A DNA stretch of 64,000 nt, from contig JAPDOI010000174.1 in NCBI GenBank assembly GCA_029168955.1, positions 620,001-684,000 of the forward strand, given 5' to 3'. The position numbers and the translations under genes were made by a program. The DNA comes from Aplectana chamaeleonis (lineage: Eukaryota > Nematoda > Chromadorea > Rhabditida > Cosmocercidae). The notes under the pieces were generated by a model. That model was not told the origin of the DNA, ran no database searches, and saw only the letters and a program-made list of their open reading frames with translations. Of this stretch, positions 33,465 through 43,789 are shown piece after piece. Every line of letters starts with the position of its first letter. Position 1 is the stretch's first letter.

Positions 33465-34760
33465 ATCCTTCATTGTAACCTATAGGGGTCTGCAGAGTCC
33501 AAGTTGCGGCGTTGCTCGCAGCGACGAGCAATGCTGGGTGATGCAATATCGATCACTTTCAGCGACGGGGGCGACCGACGCGGCGTAAAGGGCGACGAGG
33601 GGGCACCGCACGGCCCTGCATCACTGCTAGCGAGCGGCAACCGACGCCGCGACGATAATGTTCCGGAACATTTTTGTCGCCGTGTCGAGGCTGACGCTCG
33701 GCGACCACTCGCCGGTCTCTGCAACTCTGCAGACCCCTTATAGCACCATCGCGTGATGTATTGAGGGAGCTCTGAAATACAGAAATTGAGTAGATCGCCG
33801 TCAAACAATGTTTCAGCTCCAGAAAACCTACCACGTTGATATGTTGAAATTCCATATATGGGGTTGGGAGAAAATTTTCAGCAAATCACTGTGCAACATC
33901 TCTACGTATAATATAACTATCTAGCGTTGTAGTCTATCTGAAATAGTAACTTTACTATCAGCAAAGACCAAATATGAAAAAGAAAATGGGATAAAAACCC
34001 ACCCTGAAGTGGACGCTTTGCTCTGTCTGCAGCGGAAGGAAGGAAGCAGTTCTATCTTTTTAGCCACACATACAAGAAAATGGAAACAATCCGAAACATC
34101 AAGATAATTCTATAAAAATCTGTATTCTGCATCTCTTGTAGAACTTATTCTTAAAATGTCGGTTAACACACCCTTCCATGCAAGACAGGACATCTCCTCA
34201 GAGCGATTCTCCCTCTTTTCCAGCCAAATATTATCATGTTTCCCTTCCATTACCAGGTATGCCAATGCATAAAGGACCAGATCTCACAATATTTGACGTT
34301 CCTGAACCAGAAAAGGCGCAGTTCTCATACAAAAAACGCATGGTACCGTACCTTTGGGGGCGGACATCACTGATGGGCGTAAGCATGCGGCATGGCTGAT
34401 TATTATCACTAATATAGGAAAGAAAGAACAATCATACATAATACACACTGAAAACAAATGAAGTTCAAATCATTTTTTTTTGGCACAGGGGCAGACAGGA
34501 GTACAAAGTGGTTTTTCGGAAATTTCAATTTTTTTTCCAGGCGATTATTGAGAAACTAATACGTGTTCTTCGCAGATAAAATTTTTGTCCTTTGAGAAGA
34601 GATGAAGTTTTGACTCACCCTTTCGAGACGAGATACTTTAATTAAGATAAATTATAAATTTTCTGTCTTCGGTTTGCAGGTCCTGCTTCAGAAAACCGGG
34701 CGGCTGTCGCAATATATAGGAGAATCAAAAAGTAGACACAGGCATATAAGAGAAATGACT
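33465..34760 (-). pseudogene. Repeated unit C: broken paralogue of units A and B
   Basis: Minus strand. The first-exon relic (about 34745-34625) reads SFLLYACVYFLILLYIATAA, a signal-peptide-like stretch matching unit B's LLYIASAA, then hits TAA. Its start codon is lost where unit A has ATG. GGTGAGT follows. Internal exons align with unit A and keep TTTTCAG acceptors, GTACGG and GTAATG donors. The last exon (33771-33739) is interrupted by a MITE at 33484-33738. A plus-strand frame here (34178-34399) shares PMHKG and MVPYL with unit A's opposite strand, but DNA similarity extends beyond it. Product unknown. Confidence 0.45.
33484..33738. mobile_element. AGGGGTCTGCAGAGT-TIR MITE in last exon of unit C
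   Basis: A 255-bp element with ends AGGGGTCTGCAGAGT and ACTCTGCAGACCCCT, flanked by TAT. Homologous units in the arms and unit A lack it, so the empty site is visible. Confidence 0.85.
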
Positions 34761-34852
34761 GCGTAGTAGCTGCAAATTACCAAATTACACAACATTGGAT
34801 AGCAGTCACAGAAACAAAAACAGGTGGTGAGTGGTGCACTTGGTACTTGTAA

Positions 34853-35421
34853 GGCCCCGGTCATAGTTGGATGAGCCGACGCCTCCAGCCCGGTCGATAC
34901 ACACAGAATGCATTGGAAATGGGATGCAAAAATCACTCGGTGTATCCCCCCCGCACCCCCCAACACCCACCCGGTCGATACGTATGAACAACATGGTGAG
35001 GTGAAGCTGAGAAAATCACTCGGTGTATCCCCCCCGCACCCCTCAACACCCCCCCGGTCGATACGTATGTTTAAAATGATGGAGTGAGGTTGAGAAAATC
35101 ACTCAATGTATCCGACGCGGTCGATATCCATGCAATACGTGGATGAGAAAATCACCGGGTGGGCGGGTCGAAGATAAAACATTGTGTATCACTCGAAAGC
35201 TAACCTTACTGCTACCTCCGTTACTTCACCATACTCTCCTTCACTATTTCTCTGAACAGGTGCAATCCTGTTGGCCACGTAATCATCGTCATATCTAGTT
35301 GGATGCATCGAGTGATTTTCTCAACCTCACTCCATCATTTTAAACATACGTATCGACCGGGGTGGTGTTGGGGGGTGCGGGGGGGATGCAGATGCAAATA
35401 GCACCAACTATGACCGGGGCC
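34853..35421. mobile_element. GGCCCCGG-TIR element with TAA target duplication
   Basis: A 569-bp element with ends GGCCCCGGTCATAGTTGG and CCAACTATGACCGGGGCC, flanked by TAA (34850-34852, 35422-35424), compatible with a PIF/Harbinger target. The interior repeats CGGTCGATACGTATG and GAGAAAATCACTCGGTGTAT several times, also inverted near the right end. Non-coding. A diverged piece lies at 24553-24660. Confidence 0.85.
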
Positions 35422-35529
35422 TAAAGCTTTGGATAAGATAGAAGCAACAGCGAAATCAAGAAAAGAGCACCGGCTGCTTGCAGTCGACGTCTTAAAATGT
35501 TTGTTATTGAATCAGTATTGATAATTAAA

Positions 35530-35750
35530 GGGCCGTGAGTTCATTGACGAAGCGTCGCTGAACAAGGGCGAGGCGTCGACAAAACACGTTGTTCGCTGAG
35601 GCGTCGACCCGTTTTCATATTTTGAAACTTCCCGCGGTCCCCTCTGCCAGGGCGTCGCTGAAACAGGTTGAGGCGTCGCCAACCATTGACGAGGCTCCGC
35701 CGAAAACCCCTCTTTCGCCGAGGCGTCGTGCACAAAAATTATCTGAGTCT
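35530..35750. promoter_or_regulatory. GGCGTCG motif array upstream of unit C
   Basis: Third copy of the array at 27479-27690 and 29641-29848, with the same order and spacing of GGCGTCG boxes. Confidence 0.45.
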
Positions 35751-36127
35751 CTGTCCGACGTTAGCGTTCGAGTCCTGTGATCAACGGAAAACTCAGGGTG
35801 GAACTTCGTCGTGAACATTGCCTTCCATGGTACTCTACTAAACAATGAACTGGCCTGGGGTTTTTTTTTCTTGATTTTTATAATTTCGCTTTCGATAGGT
35901 TCGAAGGTTCCTGCCTTTAGGAGATGGATGGGAGCGAAAAAAAGTTACCACAGAACCAATTTCCTGTGGTTTTTCGACACAATGAGGTATTTCGAGACAA
36001 AGATGGATAAAATTTTTTCAACTTTGCCCGGACAGGAATTTTCTGGGATTTACGCTGAACGAATCATTGTGAGAGCTCCGAATCTCGATGTGTAAACCGT
36101 GTATGTGCCAAAAAAGTGCGTTGTATG
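35751..36127. other. Stretch without recognised gene
   Basis: Holds a 94-residue plus-strand frame (35811-36095) with one hydrophobic stretch (WGFFFLIFIISLSI) and no family resemblance I can name. Unsupported as a gene. Confidence 0.3.
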
Positions 36128-36899
36128 TTAGCCTGCTAGCACTGAAAATTTGTCAAAAAGTCGAGAAAAGCTTGACAAGCAAATAATTTTCCTAGTTGCG
36201 ATTGGGCTGCGATATGTCGGTGTTGACGGTATCGTGACGAACTGCCTGATTCAAAGGGCTCTTCTGATGCTTGTAGGCAACTTAGCAAGCTCTGCTTACA
36301 ATTAAAACACGTTGAAGCGCACAGAAATGGGTTAGGAAATGCACGAATCCACCCTCAGGGACTGCGTTCGAAAGGAGAGACAGCCACGCTAAATCGCTTA
36401 TGAAAAGATAAGCTGCCGGAAGCCAATCACAACTCGATTATCCTTTAGACCTTCATTTTCGATCTAGAGCAGAATTTCTGGGTACATATCGAAAATACAT
36501 TTACCGAGTGCTTTTCTGCGGTTTTATTTTTTTCATGATTTTTTGGGCAGGGTCTGGCTGGACAATGAATGAAATTCCAAGTTCACTCGAGGACGAAAAA
36601 ACTGCTCCACCCCGAAAATGAAGGACTGAAGTTCAAAGCTGGAGATATTTGGTTTCGATTGGCTTCTGGACGTCTACGTTTTTGAAAGTGATTTCGCGTG
36701 GCTGGATTTTCTTTACAGGGCAATCTCTGAGTGTGAATTCGAACATTTCCTAATACATTTTGTGTTCTTCAACGTTCTTTAAGCAGAGCTCGGTAGGTCG
36801 CCTACAAGCGTCAGGAAGGTCCTCTGACCTACGCAGTTCGTCAAGGGACTGTCAAAGCTGACATACCGCAGCCTAACCACAAATAGGATGCTAGCAAGT
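36128..36899. repeat. Diverged foldback element, ~770 bp
   Basis: The left half (TGCTAGC, GCTGCGATATGTC, GACGAACTGC, GCTTGTAGGC, AGCTCTGCTTA, CGTTGAAG) recurs inverted and in reverse order in the right half (about 36740-36899). The arms are clearly diverged, so this is an old foldback transposon. Confidence 0.6.
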
Positions 36900-37755
36900 T
36901 TCTCTACAACGTTTTATTTTTGCAGATCCACAGCCCACACGTCGACATCTCTCAAAAGGCTACTTCGTACTACGAAATTCACAGGAAATTCGTTCAAGTC
37001 CGTTGTGAGCTTTACAATTTCCAGCCACCGGGCTTGGTCCCAAAATACCCCATTATGTCCGAAAATCATAGAAAATTGGTTCCGGCGCAATTTTTTTGGA
37101 ACCCGTGGTGCGTGGACCCCCCAATTTCGTGAAAAATGAAATTGAAATTTCAGATACGGAGGCTAAGGCGTGTTAATTTCAGTTGTAGAGGGCCTAGAAA
37201 ATTACTCCAGCTGGGGTTTAGACTAAAAATGAATGGGGTCCTTTCTTCATCTTCTGACAGGAACAAGGCTGATCGACCAGCTATAACCGATAAATTCTTT
37301 TATGGCGAAATCTCTTAATTACCCCTTTCAACTTGCTTTATCGAATCCGCTCAAGAATTCAGGATCTCAGCAGGTAGAAGAAAAACTATAAAGTACCCTC
37401 TCCTCTTTTACCAGTTGACCTGTTATGACCTCTTCATGGGCAATGAAGCCGGAAGCTTAGGTCGGCATCAGTTTTGAACGGTCGCGGATTCTTGAAAAGG
37501 TGCATATCCTCACTGGAAGCCCAATGGTTGATCGTTCGATTGCTCGATGGACCGAAGTTTTTGAGGAACCCGTAGAATCGATTTGAGGAAGGCAGTGTGA
37601 TTCACTTTGACGACAGATTCGACGAAAATCAGGCCATGGCCGACCGCTCCGCTGCTTGCTCCGCCCGGACTCATCCGCGCAAGCTCGGCTTCAGATATCT
37701 TCTAATCAATGGAGAAGATGGATGCTCAGGTGCGTGTCATAGATGAATCACTTAA
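36900..37755. other. Stretch without recognised gene
   Basis: About 850 bp. Short open frames at 36888-37318 have no motif I recognise, and I see no repeat shared with the rest of the window. Confidence 0.4.
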
Positions 37756-38222
37756 AGACAGTGTTCACGATAAAAGTCGTTTTTCTGTTTTATCGCATAT
37801 TTCGAAAACGGTCCCATGCTGATTCCAATGATGTCCCTGGAATCGTACAAGACCCCTTGGAAACGGAGTTATCATCACCCCGCCTTTAAAGTATCACAGG
37901 AAGTGTTGCTGTGACAATGAAATCTTTTGTGGACCCGTCCTTTGCAATTCTCTACTCTCTATTGCTCCGTTCTTTCCTCAGAGGCCTAAATAATCCTGCT
38001 TCGCATGAAATATTCTTCTATTTTCGACTGACCCAATTTTCCACCGGTGACAACCACCATGAACATGTTCATCCAACCGGACAAATAGTCCATGTTATAG
38101 AATAATTTCACGGAAATACGACGTTTTAATGCGTTTCTCGCCGTTTCTTCGTGATTTTGGTGAGTCCAACGCATAGTTTGATGTGAAAAACTCGGGGACG
38201 AAAATCATCGTGAACACTGCCT
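37756..38222. mobile_element. TTAA-flanked MITE
   Basis: A 467-bp element between TTAA sites (37752-37755, 38223-38226), ends AGACAGTGTTCACGAT and ATCGTGAACACTGCCT. The interior (about 37790-37890) resembles 7320-7460 in the palindrome. The TTAA target is typical of piggyBac-type transposition. Non-coding. Confidence 0.75.
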
Positions 38223-38335
38223 TTAATTAAAGTCTAGCTCGCTCAGTTGAGTGCGGACGGAGCAAACTGAGGAGCGGTCGGTTATGGCAAAATACAACAA
38301 TGATAATGGGATTTTGACATGATAAAGCCGATTAG

Positions 38336-41300
38336 GGGGGTGTGTATACAAGTCTGTTGGTACCTGCTCGTTGGTGCCCCTGCTTCTACTGAACCCAGCA
38401 GACGTTTGAGTGTACACAGGGAACGTTCGAGCGATATAGCGTGCACAACTATATCGCGAAAGTATCCCGCACATTGCATAAAGGTGTCGCCGTCCGGCAC
38501 ACTAAGGCCTCTGGTCCATAACACCTTAGGATCCGTACCTAGGGAGTCATGGAGTCTTTGGCCACAAGCCACAATTTCGCCAACCCTGACCTGTCGATCC
38601 CTGTCGAGTGATATCAGAAAAACTGGGCTATCCAGACTTCTGAGCTATTTCCATGCACCGTTTGCTGCTTTGCAGGAAACCCGCCTCAAGGATAGACCCG
38701 TCATCAGCGTCGGAGAGTACACCATCTACTGCGGTAACGCTGACGATAGGAGAGTGGGAGGCTGTGCAATAGCTGTAAGGAAGGATTTCAATGGTATGGT
38801 CAAGGAGTTCGGCTCAACGTCGTGTCGGAATGCATTCGTACGACTGCGGGATCACAGAGGATTCAATCTGTGGATAGTGAGTGCTCATGCGCCCACTGAA
38901 ACCGCCGAAGACAATTCGAAGAATGCGTTTTATGAGGAACTCAATACGTTGCTGGCCAGGATACCTTGTCAACATGCTGTTGTCGTGGGGATTGACGCAA
39001 ATGCGAAGATGGGACTTGATCAGGAATCCGAAGTACTCGGTAAATGGTTCTACCCAGTGGAGCAAACATCGGACAATGGCTACCGCCTTGTCGACTTTTG
39101 TGAACGCAGTGGTCTGATTATTGCATCGACATTCAAGAGGAATCATCGCCGCCATCAGCTTACGTGGCAGGGACCAACCCGGCTATCTCCAGAAGAGCAG
39201 CGGAAGCGGAAGATGACAACTTTGAAACTACAGCTTGACTATGTCCTGACGAGGAATATTCCAGTATCGGACATTCGAAGATCTAGAGCTGTGTGGGATG
39301 TCGCATTCGATTCGGATCACCGTCCTGTTCTGTTGAACTTCACTGCGAGGATTCATAAGAGGAAGCGAGGCTCAGCCTCTCCAGAATATTGACATGACAA
39401 GTCTCAGAGATGAAGAGTGCAGAAGGAATTTCCGACAACGCGTTTCTATTCACATCGGAGTACGGACTAAGAAGAAACTTTGCGACGCGGATTCTTTTGT
39501 CAAGTGCATCCAGAACGCTTCGAAAGAGGCACTCCCGGTTGTACAGCCTAAGAAGAAGTTCGCCTACGTCTCAGAAGAAACAACATCTACCTACAACAGA
39601 GTATGTGCTCTCCGAACTGCAGGAAACTTCGTGGAGGAGAAGCGTCTGAGGAGGAAGTTGCGTCGGCAGCTTCAAAGTGACCGCGAACGAGAGTGGACGT
39701 GTAGAGCTAAGGAGTTCGAGAAGGCTTGGGAGGAGAAGAATCCGAAGAAAGCCTACACGTTGCTGCGACAGTATAGCGGGAAGATGAAGAGATGTTCTCC
39801 TGTCTTGAACACTACCAATGGAGTTGCAGTTGGTGATGCGACGCTGCCAATATGGAAGGATTACTTCAGTTCACTACTGAATCGTCCTGCGCCATCAGTA
39901 CCTGAGCTCCCGCATGTTCAGAGAGCACATTACGATGTCAGTGAGGAACCGCCGACTGAGTCTGAAGTTTTGGATTGTGTCCGGAAAATGAAGAATGGAA
40001 AGGCAGGTGGAGATGACAACATCACTGCTGAAATGCTGAAAGCTCTTCCTCCGTCTGGGATTCGTGAAATGACCAACACCATCCGTGCCATATGGATGAG
40101 CGAAAGGATACCCGATTCGTGGAGACATGCGATCATCGTACCTCTTCACAAGAAGCTATCCGTCACGGATCCTAAGAACTACAGAGGAATCTCTTTACTT
40201 CGTGTCATGTACAAGGTTTTAGAACGTATCATTCTCGAGCGACTTATCAAACATCGTGAAGGAACGACCAGAGATGAGCAAGCCGGTTTTCGACCTGGAA
40301 GATCGACCATCGACCAAGTGTTCGTCGTGAGAAGAGTAATTGAATCGTGGCAGCGGTTTTCGAAGCCATTACAGCTTGCTTTTTGGACTTTGAAGCCGCG
40401 TTCGACTCTCCTCATCGTGATCGATTGCTCAATGCTCTGCGAGCAGATGGAGTCCCGGAAAAGTATGTTCGGTTAATCGAGGACATGAACAAAGGAACAA
40501 CAGCAGCAGTTCGTACACCTGTCGGATTTACGTCAGCTTTCGAGGTGAAAACAGGAGTAAGGCAAGGAGCCGTTGCAGGACCTTTTTCTTTTCAACTTCG
40601 CCGTTGATGACATCATGCGTAGAGTTGCAGAACAGTTTCCTGCGGATGTGATCCTAACACCATCAGGACGCTCCCTTGTCGACCTGGAGTACGCCGACGA
40701 CATTGTGTTATTCGCTGAAAACAACGCAAAACTGCAAAGGATTGTGAACCTCGTTTCGAAGTATGCCGCAGCCTATGGACTTCGTCTTCGTCCCGACAAA
40801 TGTAAGCAGATGTGGGTCTCTCTGAGGCCTTCAACTGGAGTTTGTGTGGACGGACAACGTATCGAACTGGTGGACGATTTCTGTTATTTGGGCTGTTTGC
40901 TGAAGGACGATGGTAGTTATGCAGCGGATATTCGACAACGATGTGCGAAAGCTACGTCTGCATTCAATTCTCTAACCAAGTGTTTGTGGTCTACCACCAT
41001 CGCGAAGGAAGTCAAGCTGCGCGTCTACCTATCCGCTATTCGCCCTATCATGATGTACGGATCGGAGACGTGGGCAGCACCGAAAACGCAGATGGAAAGG
41101 TTGGATTGCAACCGAGAGGAGGTTTTTAGGGGTTTGCTTGGTTATTTCTGGCCGCGTGTATGCCATAACGAAGACCTTTACAAGGAAATCGACGCAGTAC
41201 ATCAACGCTTGACACGAGGGAGGTGCCAGCATCTCCTAACGCCATCTCAAGCAGCAATGGAAAGTCGACTTCGACTGCTCGGGCATATACTAAGAAGAAC

Positions 41301-41607
41301 GCCGGATCGTCTCGTACAACACGCTTTAAAAATGCTTCCAAATCCTGTCTGGAAACGGCCACCTGGGCGTAGGCGAAAGTTCTGGACGGATGTGGTTAAA
41401 GAGGATTTAAAGTCACTCGGCATCGAAAGACAGTTCAGGCGCGATGTTTCGTTTCGCAGGAAATGGAATAGTGACAGCTGGATGGAATGTGTTCAAATTG
41501 TGGCTGAAGACCGTGAAAAATGGACACGGCTGACTACTAGGACGGCACACCTCGGTGAAGATGCGGAATGACCGCGTCAGGCGAAAGCCAACCGATTAAG
41601 TCAAGTC
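38336..41607 (+). mobile_element. RTE-type non-LTR retrotransposon, complete boundaries
   Basis: Flanked by the 12-bp duplication AAAGCCGATTAG (38324-38335 and 41608-41619), which defines a 3,272-bp insertion, the usual size of nematode RTE-1 elements. It starts GGGGGGTGTGTATAC and ends in an AAGTC-repeat tail. One long coding region spans endonuclease and reverse transcriptase, with frameshifts. Confidence 0.93.
38540..41571 (+). pseudogene. RTE endonuclease/reverse transcriptase, frameshifted
   Basis: The AP-like endonuclease (to about 39380) has TCRSLSSD, ALQETRL, VSAHAPTE, VGIDANAKMG, LTWQGP, LDYVL and SDHRPV. The linker and reverse transcriptase follow with NGKAGGDDNITAEMLKA, NYRGISLLRVMYKVLE, QAGFRPGRSTIDQVF, CFLDFEAAFDS, VRQGAVAGPF and LEYADDIVLF, and the C-terminus carries GSETWAAPKTQMERLDCNRE. 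Catalytic Asp residues are present. Frame breaks occur near 39370-39390, 40350-40380 (just before the first catalytic Asp) and 40575-40590, so no complete protein is possible. The mutations are few, so the insertion is fairly young. Confidence 0.92.
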
Positions 41608-41697
41608 AAAGCCGATTAGCCCTAATTCGACCGGCTCGACTTGAGGTAGAAATGCTATAGACTCTGTTTCATTCCAAGTGAACTAATTTTTTCGGTT

Positions 41698-42385
41698 ATC
41701 TCCGACACTGGCGGCGGTCTCCTACGGGAGAAAACGACCACCGTGGTCAACCACAGGTGTTCTGCTGTGTGGATGACCGGACTAGAGAGAAGCGGTCTCC
41801 TACAGGTCATAGAGCGGCATTGCGCGTCGCGCGCGGTACATCGGGCGTCAGTTATGCTGTGGCAGCCGCAGCCGACGCAGGCAAGCATTTTATATGACGT
41901 CTTAAACCAAAGAACGGCCAATCAAACGTACACGTTGAACGATCGATGCAAACCCGCGCCGCATACGAGGCGCACAAGGATGCGGCGGACAGACAATGGC
42001 CATGCATCGAAGTCCGAGAGAGGACCAAAATCGAGTGAGGAGATCATGTGGTTTCCGTCTTTGACGCGACGAGGGTGCAAAGAGCTATGATTGAGCTCAA
42101 TCCCGAAGGCAAATTTTGAATGTGGCAGACAAGTAGCCATGCATAAGCTATTTTTACGCTTCAAGAAAAGTAATCACGGAAAGCCGAGGGATTTGGCGCA
42201 GATTCTTCCTTAAAGCCGTATTTGAAATTCCCTCCAAAATGAGATTTCGTTCAACTGCTGTACACGGTTCGGTCTCCTACAGGAGACAGATGGGACTCCT
42301 ACATGTGGCAAACAGGAGTCCTATAGCTAATGAGGCTAGGACTCCCAGCCGACTCCCGTAGGAGAGCGCTGCCAGTGTCGGAGAT
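41698..42385. mobile_element. ATCTCCGACACTGGC-TIR foldback element
   Basis: A ~688-bp element with ends ATCTCCGACACTGGC and GCCAGTGTCGGAGAT. The inverted repeats continue with CTCCTACGGGAG / CTCCCGTAGGAG, and GGTCTCCTACAGG words recur internally. Non-coding; target duplication not identified. It lies 78 bp after the RTE insertion. Confidence 0.8.
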
Positions 42386-43112
42386 CGCAGCACACAGCCG
42401 TCAAATATATTGTGCGTGTGCAACTGCACACCATGCTCACACTTTACGCGCAAACATGCAAAAATCGCTCCATCCATTGAAATGAGTTTTGGGCGAAAAG
42501 TTACGTTAACCAGCGGTATTTCGCCTGTGAAAGCATAACAGGCTGGTTCGGCGTCATTTACAAGCCATTGGCTTGATTTAGAAGCGAAAACTCCCAGTGG
42601 AAGACAGGATAGTCGATCTTATTTCCCTATTCAGCCGCTGACGTTCACATTTCCAGCCTTGAGTCAATCGTTTTGTTGTGTAACTTTTAGTTGTACCTCT
42701 GAGAAGGCTGAAAAGGCAAGAAGGGTTTTCGCAGTTTCGGCAGCCTTATTTGCACCAAGCACTTTCTATGACGGTTTTTTCTACGTTTTTGTAATTACAT
42801 GTAGTCACATTTGTTACAGTCGCCAGCTAAAGCATCTAAACATATTTGATGCATATATGGGATCGATTTCATTCGATTGTTGTCTTATTCCGACTAAAAC
42901 AACATTGGCGATAATTATACTGTAAAATATGACACCGATTCAATGTGTTTCCGGCAATATCACGATCAATGAGAGCAATGGTAGCGCTTTACTAATATTT
43001 ATAGTCAATATCAAAAATAAAAAGAACGCTGCTCCTATTTTCGCGCGATTGTGGATGCTTACTCTTAGATTTTGAAAGCGTATGAAGAAGAAATATGAGA
43101 TACTGCAGCTTA
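42386..43112. other. Stretch without recognised gene
   Basis: About 730 bp with only short open frames and no repeat shared elsewhere. It forms the left flank of the Tc5-like element. Confidence 0.4.
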
Positions 43113-43561
43113 CAAGGGAACCACAATTAGCCATAGTAACCATTCGGAGTGAGATGTATACACGATTGTAGGTCCAGGTAAGGTAATAAACATATATCAA
43201 TACTAGCTGCCTAGACCTCCCACAGAGAGCGCTGTGACCCGCCGAAGTTTGCTCCCCGCAGAAGAGGGGACACGTCTACGCGGGGTAATCGTTCCACGGT
43301 GTGGCAGCCGTGGTATAGTGGTAGAGCTCTAGCTTCGTGAATGAGCTATGGAGGGTTCGATCCCCGAGCCGTGCGAGATTTTCGCATTTTTAGTTTTCTC
43401 CTCGGAATTTAATGATTTTCTAACCTTCGACATTTTTAGCACTTTCGCACATATAATCAGGTTTCGGAAATACAATTTTAGACACATTCTCTCGACGCAT
43501 TCTGTTGCCTTGATGGAAGAATTGCGTTGTTTTCTCTTCGTTTGGCGTTGAAAATGGAGAG
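43113..43561. repeat. Left TIR of Tc5-like element
   Basis: 449 bp, reverse complement of 45675-46123 with few differences. Contains the tRNA-like segment 43304-43374 in plus orientation. Confidence 0.92.
43304..43374 (+). tRNA. tRNA-like sequence (pseudo-tRNA) in left TIR
   Basis: About 71 nt with an A-box-like TGGTATAGTGG and a perfect B-box GGTTCGATCCC at tRNA spacing. The anticodon loop would read TTCGTGA (CGT in anticodon position). Only the outer three acceptor pairs form (GCA/TGC), and the anticodon stem is weaker than in the right copy (A instead of C at 43331). Probably a tRNA-derived pol III promoter-like segment, not a working tRNA. Confidence 0.55.
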
Positions 43562-43601
43562 AAAAACTTTTTTATCTCTGTTGGAGCACTTGCACCCACA
43601 A

Positions 43602-43705
43602 TTTTTTACTTTAACAGAGAATCTCATTCACATACGTGTATATGTATGTTTCTTTATTTCCACAATAAAGTCGTTGAATGAATGAATGAAATGAATGAAT
43701 AGAAT
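43602..43705 (+). mobile_element. CR1 family A 3' tail only
   Basis: Matches the last ~80 bp of family A (ATCTCATTCACATACGTGTA ... ACAATAAAGTCGTTGAATGA) followed by an expanded TGAA microsatellite. Extreme 5' truncation, inserted between the Tc5-like left TIR and the transposase. Confidence 0.85.
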
Positions 43706-43789
43706 GTTTAAGTGACTCTAGTCAGGTGCAGTCTGAGCGGACTGTTAATCAACGGTGCTTGTGATATATTGATTAGAGAGATCATGAGA

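Noticed and set aside
35811..36095. 94-codon frame with a hydrophobic stretch as a membrane protein
   Set aside because: No homologue elsewhere in the window, no splice or polyadenylation context, and its length is plausible by chance.
38336..41607. Host endonuclease or reverse-transcriptase gene
   Set aside because: Target duplication, tail and motif order identify an RTE retrotransposon insertion.
43304..43374. Functional tRNA-Thr gene
   Set aside because: A- and B-box-like elements are present but the acceptor and part of the anticodon stem do not pair, and it lies in a transposon TIR in two inverted copies.
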